This document shows, in pieces, positions 20,901-25,813 of a DNA stretch of 25,813 nt. The stretch covers positions 5,690-31,502 of the forward strand of contig QXVZ01016895.1 in assembly GCA_008931825.1 (NCBI GenBank), read 5' to 3'. The position numbers were made by a program, and so were the translations under genes. The notes below the pieces were generated by a model, which saw nothing but the letters and a program-made list of their open reading frames with translations, had not been told where the DNA came from and searched no databases. The stretch's first letter is position 1, and each line of letters starts with the position of its first letter. The stretch is from Phallusia fumigata (lineage: Eukaryota; Chordata; Ascidiacea; Phlebobranchia; Ascidiidae).

Positions 20901-23721
20901 GTATAGTATTCACAACGCCAACATACTAAATTAAGTTTTGTTGCATATACTTCAATGTGATTAATTTAGTTTCTTCATTTCCTCTACTACGACCCTTCGA
21001 AATGTGTGTATTATCATATGCGACTCTATATCCTGAAATAAGTTTGGCCATTTCTGGTGTATTCCCTGTCTGTCGTCTCGCTAGTCTCTCTGTGATGTCT
21101 CACCGTGTCTTTATCCAGCAGCAGACCTCTAACTTATTTTGCAGCTTGCCGAGCCGGACACGCAAGTGCTTGGGCCGGGTGAGATTCGGGATTCGAACCG
21201 GGTAACCCTCACACTCTTCCTCAAGCAGCAGGGTTACAACGTGATCGACATGGGGATTATACCTGATGACCCGATACGACTGAAGGAAGCTCTACTCGGG
21301 GCTTGCGACAGAGGTATGACATTTTGCCAAGAAACTGATTATGTTCACTGAGAGATTTTAGCGACTAAGGATTAGCTGGAACCACAAGAGGTTTTGTGGA
21401 GATTACCACGTATTGCCAAAAGTAAATCAAGTTATTTATCTTTAGGAATTCCAATAGACTTGGAATAGTTTGTTTTATTTTTATCCTCGGTTATCAACGC
21501 CTGAACGCGTCCACAATGAATAAAAACTTTGGAGCCAACAGATAGGTTTCAAGTAGTAACCATATTGTGATTGTGGTTTTATATTAATAGAAATTTTTAT
21601 CACGCTAATCGGGGAGTTGTGGTACAGAATTCCAAATCATTTTATAAACTATCTCGAAATTTGAGAGAACAGTCTCAAATGCTGCCAGAATCAGTCGGTA
21701 TGTTCCTCATGTATTATATACGACCAAAAACCTGACTAAAAATTTGGCATTTATTTTCCACACCTGCACTGAGACTTGAACACGACTCTAAACACTCTTG
21801 ACTTGACTTGAGACTCGGACCCCTCGAGACTTGATTTGACTTGAGACTCTGACCCCTAGAGATTTGACTTGACTTGAGGCTCGGACCCCTAGTGAATTGA
21901 CTTGACTTGACTTGAGGTTCTGACCCCTAGAGACTTGATTTGACTTGAGACTCTGACCCCTAGAGACTTGATTTGACTTGGCTTGAGACTCGCACCCCTA
22001 GACTTGACTTGAGACTCGGATCCCTAGAGACTTAACTTGACTTGAGACTCGGACCCCTAGAGACTTGACTTGAGTCTCGAACCCCTAGAGACTTGACTTG
22101 ACTTGAGACTCGACGTATAAGATTCGTTACCCAACACTGGGTTGTAGTAATGCTGCTTAAGTTTCTTGCTTGAGGAAACACAATTGACCGAGACAGAATT
22201 AACCACATTTTCGGACCACAGTTGCGCCAGCCATCTTGGCGGCACAAACAAGGCACGGTTGTGAGGACATCGCCGTTTTCACAACTTAAATGTCTATTTT
22301 TAAATGCAGCTGACGTCATCATCACATCCGGGGGCGTTTCAATGGGCGAAAAAGACTTTATAAAACCGCTCCTGACAACACTGGGGGCGACCATCCAGTT
22401 TGGACGTGTTTTCATGAAACCTGGGTAAGTCCCCGAACAGTTACTAACATAGATTTGCTTCCGTTCGGTTTTTTACAAATCACTTTTTCATGCAATGTAG
22501 AAAACCAACCACCTTCGCCACGCTGGAAACTACCAAAGGAAAACGATTGTTTTTCGCGCTACCAGGTAAGTTAAAATTGGACTCTAATTCAGTTTTAGGA
22601 AATAAACTGGGACAAATACGTTTTCACGTCAAATATGTATGGATGGGCGTGCTCGGTCGAGCAGCGACTATCAGCATGAGACCTAGAAAAACATGTTAAA
22701 TTATGACAAATACGCAGATATCAGGCTCCAAATATTCTACGTTCCAAACAAACAAGTCGAAACAATTGTTCCTCTTTGAAACCGCTTATCGTGTATCTTA
22801 TATAAAGGGCACTGGAATAAAAAATTAGCTAAAACAGCTTTTAAATAATTTCCCGTTTTGCTTTTTAATGTAAAACCACTACCCTGTCGTCTCTAGGCAA
22901 CCCGGTGTCGGCTCTGGTCACGTGCAACCTCTTCGTCCTCCCCTGTCTCCGGAAGATGGGAGGATGGGAGGAACCGAGACCAACCATCATCAAAGCCAAG
23001 GTAGGTGCATCACTGTTTCCTCACATTGCGGTGGATCACATTTTTGGCACTTCTTGTTTAAGTTGTGACAGGCTGTCGCGATCGGAAATGATTTATATGT
23101 GGATCCTTTTGCTGCCTGTTTAACTAAAAAAGACATGATCGTATATCGTCAACGGTCCATCTGTTATCCACCTAATCGCGTAGCGCTGAAGGTTGGCATT
23201 TTTGGAAAACATTTAAAAAATTACAAATTAGCTAAAAACATAAACCCACAACACGAGGCCCCCAAAAAAGTCCGCCAAAATGATCGAGGGGTGACAGCGT
23301 GATCGCAAGGTTGTGGGTTCTAATCCTGTCTCGACACCTTGTGTGTCCCCGAACAAGAAATTTAAGCAGCATTGCTCAAATCCACTGCAACTCCATAGGC
23401 TCATTATGAGGACAACACATTCAGTCGTTGTTCCGCCCGCCGAGGATAAAATAAAAATAAAACAAACAAACAAACTTATATTCGGCGCAGCTGTCCTTCG
23501 ACGTCCGCCTTGACCCTCGGCCCGAATACCAGCGGGTCCATCTTCGTTGGGAACCCAAGGAATCGACGCCATGGGCAGACAGCACTGGTCGTCAAATTAG
23601 CAGTCGGCTCCTCAGCATGGTTTCGGCCAATGGCCTGCTCATGCTCCCGCCTCGCACTGATAAATGCCAATCGATCAAGCGTGGCGAGGTGGTCGACGCA
23701 ATGGTGATCGACCAATTGTGA
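8902..23721 (+). CDS. GPHN: Gephyrin (molybdopterin adenylyltransferase-insertase fusion), complete, 17 coding exons
   Basis: Coding exons: 8902-8941, 9233-9311, 9550-9607, 13551-13738, 14264-14330, 16250-16483, 17882-18040, 18449-18509, 18635-18772, 19324-19416, 19823-20010, 20520-20732, 21145-21313, 22310-22424, 22501-22565, 22897-23000 and 23491-23721. All have GT-AG borders and the phases close to 733 residues plus stop; human gephyrin has 736. Residues about 8-165 are the MogA-like G domain ([62 protein letters not shown]). A Ser/Pro/His-rich linker follows to about residue 305. The MoeA-like E domain then runs to the end ([97 protein letters not shown]). The G domain adenylates molybdopterin and the E domain inserts molybdate. 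In animals the E domain also dimerises and anchors glycine and GABA-A receptors under the membrane. The exon 6 donor and the start codon have alternatives, given under those exons. Confidence 0.96.
8942..9549. other. GPHN introns 1 and 2
   Basis: Introns of 291 and 238 bases flank exon 2. They are AT-rich and no other feature is seen. Confidence 0.75.
9233..9311 (+). CDS. GPHN: GPHN coding exon 2
   Basis: The exon encodes (V)[18 protein letters not shown] and ALIQTIP, ending in phase 2. It matches human VSDSCFRNLAEDRSG and KDLVQDP in position. The acceptor is TTTTTTTATACAG and the donor GTTAGA. There is no ATG in frame. It carries the SD of the MogA substrate pocket. Confidence 0.87.
9550..9607 (+). 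CDS. GPHN: GPHN coding exon 3
   Basis: This 58-base exon encodes [19 protein letters not shown]. The KIVPDE block is a gephyrin/MogA hallmark and is identical to human. The acceptor is TTATTCATAG and the donor GTAAGT; it ends in phase 0, so it joins [12 protein letters not shown] of exon 4 in frame. Confidence 0.9.
11581..12533. repeat. Direct repeat across a single-N join (copies 11581-12060 and 12062-12533)
   Basis: The copies are 480 and 472 bases, separated by the N at 12061. As read they are identical except for one 8-base difference: the left copy has GCACCATGGCAC (near 11770-11781) where the right has GCAC, a deletion between short GCAC repeats. This is best explained as overlapping contig or allele ends left unmerged. 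Confidence 0.85.
12735..13163. repeat. Perfect direct repeat across a single-N join (copies 12735-12948 and 12950-13163)
   Basis: Two 214-base copies start GAGTGTGAAACAACC and end GGCCTTCCTGTT. They appear identical and flank the N at 12949. An unmerged contig overlap is the simplest reading. Confidence 0.87.
13226..13350 (+). repeat. Probable tRNA-derived SINE fragment in GPHN intron 3
   Basis: CGCTCGTAAGGTCGTGGGTT followed by GAAATTC resembles the T-arm and B-box region of a tRNA-derived SINE head. It is followed by a GTGTTTCCCTGAT stretch, a GACCGTACGGTC palindrome (13314-13325) and an AATAAAG end. The head resembles that of the SINE at 23.3 kb (GATCGCAAGGTTGTGGGTTC), but the body differs, so it may be a related subfamily or truncated copy. 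It does not fold as an intact tRNA. Confidence 0.5.
13551..13738 (+). CDS. GPHN: GPHN coding exon 4
   Basis: The exon encodes [60 protein letters not shown] and LS. It carries the conserved TTGGTG and PRDVTPEAT motifs that form the molybdopterin-binding pocket of the MogA fold. It is clearly richer in G and C at third codon positions than exons 1-3. The donor is GTATTT, phase 2. Confidence 0.96.
14264..14330 (+). CDS. GPHN: GPHN coding exon 5
   Basis: The exon encodes (R)[19 protein letters not shown] and AST. The NLPGS motif is invariant in MogA-type domains and contacts the pterin. The acceptor is CTTTTTTCCAG and the donor GTAAGT, phase 0. Confidence 0.95.
14331..16249. other. GPHN intron 5, 1.9 kb
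   Basis: No conserved coding block was seen in either strand. A stretch at 15940-16020 (CCAATGGTTTTCCAACATTT, then GAGGGCGCTGGAGTACG) resembles the ends of hAT-type non-autonomous elements, but I see no matching opposite terminus. The open frames at 14503, 15221 (minus) and 15841 match nothing I know. Confidence 0.6.
16250..16483 (+). CDS. GPHN: GPHN coding exon 6 (end of G domain and start of linker; donor uncertain)
   Basis: The exon starts [20 protein letters not shown], the last helix of the G domain, after acceptor CCCACACAG. Two phase-0 ends are possible. A donor GTTCCT after 16336 would stop the exon at SQDHQ. A donor GTAGGG after 16483 would add 49 residues including CCEEGPGG and [13 protein letters not shown]. 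The longer form is preferred: its donor is stronger, its composition matches the other exons, and its Pro/Ser-rich text suits a gephyrin linker. The frame stays open to 16654. The product would be 684 or 733 residues. Confidence 0.72.
16484..17881. other. GPHN intron 6, 1.4 kb
   Basis: The first 170 bases keep an open frame and high GC, so part could be exon in some isoform. The rest is AT-rich, and no repeat or RNA gene is recognised. Confidence 0.6.
17882..18040 (+). CDS. GPHN: GPHN coding exon 7 (linker)
   Basis: This exon of 53 codons reads [20 protein letters not shown] and continues through [20 protein letters not shown]. The acceptor follows TTGACCCAG and the donor is GTAAGC, both phase 0. 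It has no close counterpart in the vertebrate linker but is Ser/Asp/Glu/His-rich and disordered-looking. Placement depends on phase and splice sites rather than homology. Confidence 0.72.
18449..18509 (+). CDS. GPHN: GPHN coding exon 8 (linker)
   Basis: The exon encodes [20 protein letters not shown] plus one base. It matches the region before human KVARRHRMSPFPL, where vertebrates have a Ser-rich SKENILRASHSAVD. The acceptor is TTTCCTTCACAG and the donor GTGAGT, phase 1. Confidence 0.8.
18635..18772 (+). CDS. GPHN: GPHN coding exon 9 (start of E domain)
   Basis: The exon encodes [20 protein letters not shown] then [17 protein letters not shown] and RVVSKYFK. The PLTSMDKAF block opens the E domain. 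Its Phe aligns with human F330, a receptor-loop contact. The acceptor is ACTATTTCAG and the donor GTAACC. Confidence 0.94.
19324..19416 (+). CDS. GPHN: GPHN coding exon 10
   Basis: The exon encodes (E)[19 protein letters not shown] and [23 protein letters not shown] is the MoeA-family signature near the active site. The acceptor is CTCTACTTCACAG and the donor GTAAGC, phase 1. Confidence 0.95.
   Translation, partial: RRLVTFWPKMFVPRVPSPPFRRRLWMDTRS
19823..20010 (+). CDS. GPHN: GPHN coding exon 11
   Basis: The exon encodes [13 protein letters not shown], then a Ser/Asn-rich insert ([14 protein letters not shown]), then [20 protein letters not shown] and [26 protein letters not shown] is conserved E-domain sequence. 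The insert replaces the vertebrate QAGEQPTQTV stretch in the mobile subdomain II. The donor is GTAAGT, phase 0. Confidence 0.95.
20520..20732 (+). CDS. GPHN: GPHN coding exon 12
   Basis: The exon encodes [59 protein letters not shown] and [24 protein letters not shown] and GPSE-GLLA-VG are family blocks, and STGNE opens the nucleotide/molybdate-site subdomain III. The acceptor is TGTATTCTCAG and the donor GTACAT. Confidence 0.96.
21145..21313 (+). CDS. GPHN: GPHN coding exon 13
   Basis: The exon encodes [40 protein letters not shown] and [22 protein letters not shown] is strictly conserved in MoeA proteins. The acceptor is CTTATTTTGCAG and the donor GTATGA, phase 1. Confidence 0.95.
21797..22112. 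repeat. Minisatellite with nested ACTTG pentamers
   Basis: Nine full cassettes and one partial, each close to GAGACTCGGACCCCTAGAG, are separated by two to four pentamers of ACTTG or ATTTG. The unit length therefore varies (about 28 to 38 bases). Copies differ by a few substitutions, so this is an aged array. It abuts the SINE end at about 22113. Confidence 0.9.
22113..22260 (-). repeat. tRNA-derived SINE copy, reversed, in GPHN intron 13
   Basis: Read on the minus strand, GTGGTTAATTCTGTCTCGG (a degenerate B-box region) is followed by TTGTGTTTCCTCAAGCAAG and AAACTTAAGCAGCATTACT. The plus copy at 23.3 kb has TGTCTCGACACC, TTGTGTGTCCCCGAACAAG and AAATTTAAGCAGCATTGCT in the same order. The shared body outside the tRNA-like head makes this one family. 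The 5' limit is approximate. Confidence 0.65.
22310..22424 (+). CDS. GPHN: GPHN coding exon 14
   Basis: The exon encodes [37 protein letters not shown] and the first two bases of Gly. TSGGVS-GEKD is the nucleotide/molybdate-binding signature of the MogA-like subdomain III of MoeA proteins. The acceptor is TTTTTAAATGCAG and the donor GTAAGT, phase 2. Confidence 0.97.
22501..22565 (+). CDS. GPHN: GPHN coding exon 15
   Basis: The exon encodes [20 protein letters not shown] and P, between acceptor TGCAATGTAG and donor GTAAGT. KPG-PTTFAT and FALPGNP (split with exon 16) are family motifs. The preceding intron is only 76 bases. Confidence 0.95.
22897..23000 (+). CDS. GPHN: GPHN coding exon 16
   Basis: The exon encodes [20 protein letters not shown] and [24 protein letters not shown] is highly conserved, followed by the hinge into subdomain IV. 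The acceptor is GTCGTCTCTAG and the donor GTAGGT, phase 0. Confidence 0.96.
23001..23490. other. GPHN intron 16, mostly SINE on its right side
   Basis: This 490-base intron ends in TTATATTCGGCGCAG. Bases about 23265-23475 are SINE sequence, so the branch point and acceptor region are partly element-derived. The left 260 bases show no other feature. Confidence 0.75.
23265..23475 (+). repeat. tRNA-derived SINE with A-rich tail in GPHN intron 16
   Basis: The tRNA-like head GATCGCAAGGTTGTGGGTTC with TAATCC (B-box-like) is followed by a body with AATTTAAGCAGCATTGCTC. It ends in an A-rich tail of AATAAA, AAACA and CAAACAAAC words (about 23444-23475). The tail stops about 15 bases before the last exon. 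The body matches the reversed copy in intron 13. Confidence 0.75.
23491..23721 (+). CDS. GPHN: GPHN coding exon 17 (last, stop codon TGA)
   Basis: The exon encodes the C-terminal subdomain [46 protein letters not shown] and [13 protein letters not shown], then stop. The Tyr of RPEY and the first Pro of LPP align with human Y673 and P713, two receptor-loop contacts. The length and ending match the human protein closely. The acceptor lacks a polypyrimidine tract. Confidence 0.97.
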   Translation: MSFDVRLDPRPEYQRVHLRWEPKESTPWADSTGRQISSRLLSMVSANGLLMLPPRTDKCQSIKRGEVVDAMVIDQL

Positions 23722-23917
23722 CGACCTGGTCACGTGTTTAACAGGCTCGTCACGTGACCTTAGCCCGGAGCGACGAAATTTTAGTTGTTGCGTGGATATG
23801 TGACTGACAACAATTTGAATGGTTTGATTTTTTATCTGGTTTTAAGGGGGAGAATTCGGTACAAGAGGCTGCACTTGTAGTAAACGAATTTAGCAACTTT
23901 AAAAGTTGGTAGATGTT

Positions 23918-23923
23918 AATAAA
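23918..23923 (+). terminator. Polyadenylation signal of GPHN
   Basis: An AATAAA lies 197 bases after the stop codon and is followed by T-rich sequence. A second AATAAA is at 24066-24071. The first is the likelier signal. Confidence 0.55.
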
Positions 23924-25813
23924 CTGGTCACAGAACTTTCACTTGTTTTGCTGTTTATAAAACCGTGTAATTGTTTGATAATATATGCAGGTGCCGTAAA
24001 GCAGAACCAGTTGAGGTTTACTCAAAGCAGGGCTGTAAAAAGAGATGCTCTACTTATATTGATTGAATAAAATCTTAAGCGTCAGTAATCAAATTGATAA
24101 ATTTGCCTTTACATCACTTGCAACCTTTACTGAACTGCTTCTCAGGCAACTGTGTTTGTTCTTAAGCCTCGCCCCTAGCCACAATCGTGCACGTTTAGTG
24201 TCGCCTCTTTCGTTTCTGTGCTTATAAGCTGAAAGTTTCATATTATTGGCTTCTGTGAAAGTAAGCAATCGATTTCCCGGATACAGCAAAGCTACACACG
24301 CATTTATATTTAAAACAAAACATATATTTAAAAGCATTGGTACAAATCTATTGAAATCTTTGCGGGTGGGCAAATTAGTGCCATTGTTTCTAAGTGTTAT
24401 TGTTGCTACGTTTTAAACTGTACAGTATGTAGAGTATTGAATTTTTTTCACCAAAGAAATCAAGCTACCAAAGGATCGATGAAGTTCGTACCAAAGCCAA
24501 AGTTCGTCTTTTTCGCCCCTTATTATCATCGCATCATGTTTTTAAACTATTTTAGCGATATAACATTGCGAAGTTTGCAAATCGTGACGTCAAATTTAGT
24601 ACCCAAATTTAGTAGACCACTAACGCTCCATGGTCATCAGCATAAAAACAATTCATTTTGAGAAAATAGTTTCACTGGAATTCAAAGAACTAAACACAAC
24701 ACTTGTATAAATAGCTTTCCACACTGACGCCTTTTCCAAAAAACACTTGCATTTTCGTGTTGGAAGCGATAAAATAACGGCACTGACATGTTTGTTTTTT
24801 GTTCAAACATTTTCAGGCGCATATAATTATTTCAAGTTCTCAGCTTCTGTAAACTGCCCCAAATCAACTTTTTAACCCGCAATGAAAGCCATTGATGAAC
24901 AGTTTAATATTTATGTTTTGCTGTAGATTTTTTATTGGATTTAACAAAACATGCAAACAGCAGTAACAAAGCAAAGCTTTTAAAACAACGGACAAATTTT
25001 GTGATTTTTTCCGCATCATACCTTTGTTGTGATGCCATCACACACAAATGGCGACCATATAGTTCAATTTAGATAAACTGTACAGACAGTTGGGTTAGAA
25101 AATATATACCGTCGTTTGTGTTGTGTTTTACCGTTAAATGTGCATCGTGTTTCAAGATTTCCACAAACTCTTTCACCTGTTTTCTTTTGCATCGTCTGAA
25201 ACCCTGTTGTTGCCTAAACTTGACCCAAATATTGTAAAAAGGTGTTTCAGTAACTTGCACCAGCCAAACATTGCATTGTTGCATGCTTTTTCACCGTTGT
25301 TCGCATCAATACGCGTTTCTTTAGCGTCCTTACTGCGGCGTCGAAACATCACTAGCAATGTGACATGGGTATCAAACCCGATTTCAGCCTATCTAGTACA
25401 TGACATTATTGTTCCATATACACCTTTTACATGAGAACGCACACTACACCACTTGTGTCGTGTTTCACCTCTTGGGATAAAATTAGTTGTATTTTTTAGA
25501 GACAGTTACATAGTGTATGTAGTAACTATGGTTACATTGTGGTTGGTGACATTTTTACATTTAACCTTATTTAGAGGTGTAAGTCTTTAGATCAGTGGTT
25601 GAAATAGAGGACGGTTGGCAATTATAGGTGTGACAGATCTGCATCATACATAATTTTCGTTATTCGTGGCAAATGGAAACTTGGTCTGAACAGACGTAGG
25701 GGAGAAAGGGTGTAAAACACTGTCCAATAGAACTTAATGTTGATCTCAAACGCATGTTGACTAGAGAATCTACACGTACTTGATCTCAAATTCCGCTAGT
25801 GGCGTGTCCTGTT
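23924..25813. other. 3' flank of GPHN, no gene supported
   Basis: AT-rich sequence with several short open frames on both strands (for example 24089-24373 minus, 25138-25434 plus and 25069-25284 minus). None shows a recognisable family block or a spliced partner. No RNA gene or repeat was recognised. Confidence 0.6.

Larger units (their letters stand above)
21314..22309. other. GPHN intron 13, repeat-bearing
   Basis: This 1.0 kb intron carries the ACTTG minisatellite and a reversed SINE copy, both listed separately. The left 480 bases show nothing else. Confidence 0.75.

Noticed and set aside
23228-23572. Minus-strand 114-codon open frame
   Set aside because: It runs antisense through the SINE and GPHN exon 17 and is explained by them.
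25069-25434. Overlapping open frames on both strands near the right edge
   Set aside because: No family match, no splice partners, and mutual overlap on opposite strands. Not supported as genes.
1-25813. CRISPR arrays, bacterial operons, phage or insertion sequences
   Set aside because: Spliced animal genes with GT-AG introns fill the window, and no such prokaryotic structure is present.

Overview
This is a eukaryotic (animal) genomic window of three genes. Two are multi-exon, with ordinary GT-AG introns of roughly 130 bases to 3.9 kb. The DNA is AT-rich and the genes are closely spaced. The proteins are animal-type: a gephyrin with the MogA-linker-MoeA order, an Integrator subunit 13/Asunder, and an FKBPL-like TPR protein. 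My best inference is an invertebrate deuterostome, most likely an ascidian tunicate such as a Ciona relative. The reasons are short introns, tight spacing, AT-rich non-coding DNA and, at one contig join, a repeated segment whose two copies differ by several percent, as expected of alleles in a very polymorphic species. The species is not proven by the sequence.

Region 1 to 5482 (minus strand): the 5' half of INTS13/Asunder. Seven coding exons run from the start codon at 5482 down to 583. The rest of the gene lies off the left edge. Region 5483 to 7273: the intergenic space between INTS13 and the divergent neighbour, with a CT-rich microsatellite and a 30-base tandem duplication. Region 7274 to 8116 (plus): an uninterrupted 280-codon gene for an FKBP-like protein with a degenerate FKBP fold and three TPR motifs, probably FKBPL.

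Region 8902 to 23721 (plus): a complete gephyrin gene (GPHN) that I rebuilt as 17 coding exons. All exon phases close, and the product is about 733 residues (684 if exon 6 uses an earlier donor). Exons 1-5 and the start of exon 6 encode the molybdopterin adenylyltransferase (MogA/G) domain. The rest of exon 6 through early exon 9 encode the linker. The rest of exon 9 through exon 17 encode the molybdenum insertase (MoeA/E) domain. Intron 3 is 3.9 kb and carries two assembly joins and a tRNA-like repeat. Introns 13 and 16 carry two copies, in opposite orientation, of one tRNA-derived SINE family, and intron 13 also has a minisatellite. Region 23722 to 25813 is the 3' flank, with a polyadenylation signal but no gene I can support.

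The three genes have unrelated jobs: RNA processing (INTS13), a chaperone-associated adaptor (FKBPL), and molybdenum cofactor synthesis plus inhibitory-synapse scaffolding (gephyrin). I see no cluster logic and no undescribed system. The most useful second-look items are the three single-N joins flanked by direct repeats, the SINE tail occupying the polypyrimidine-tract position before the last gephyrin exon, the conserved receptor-binding residues in an apparently invertebrate gephyrin, and the unclear linker-exon boundary.
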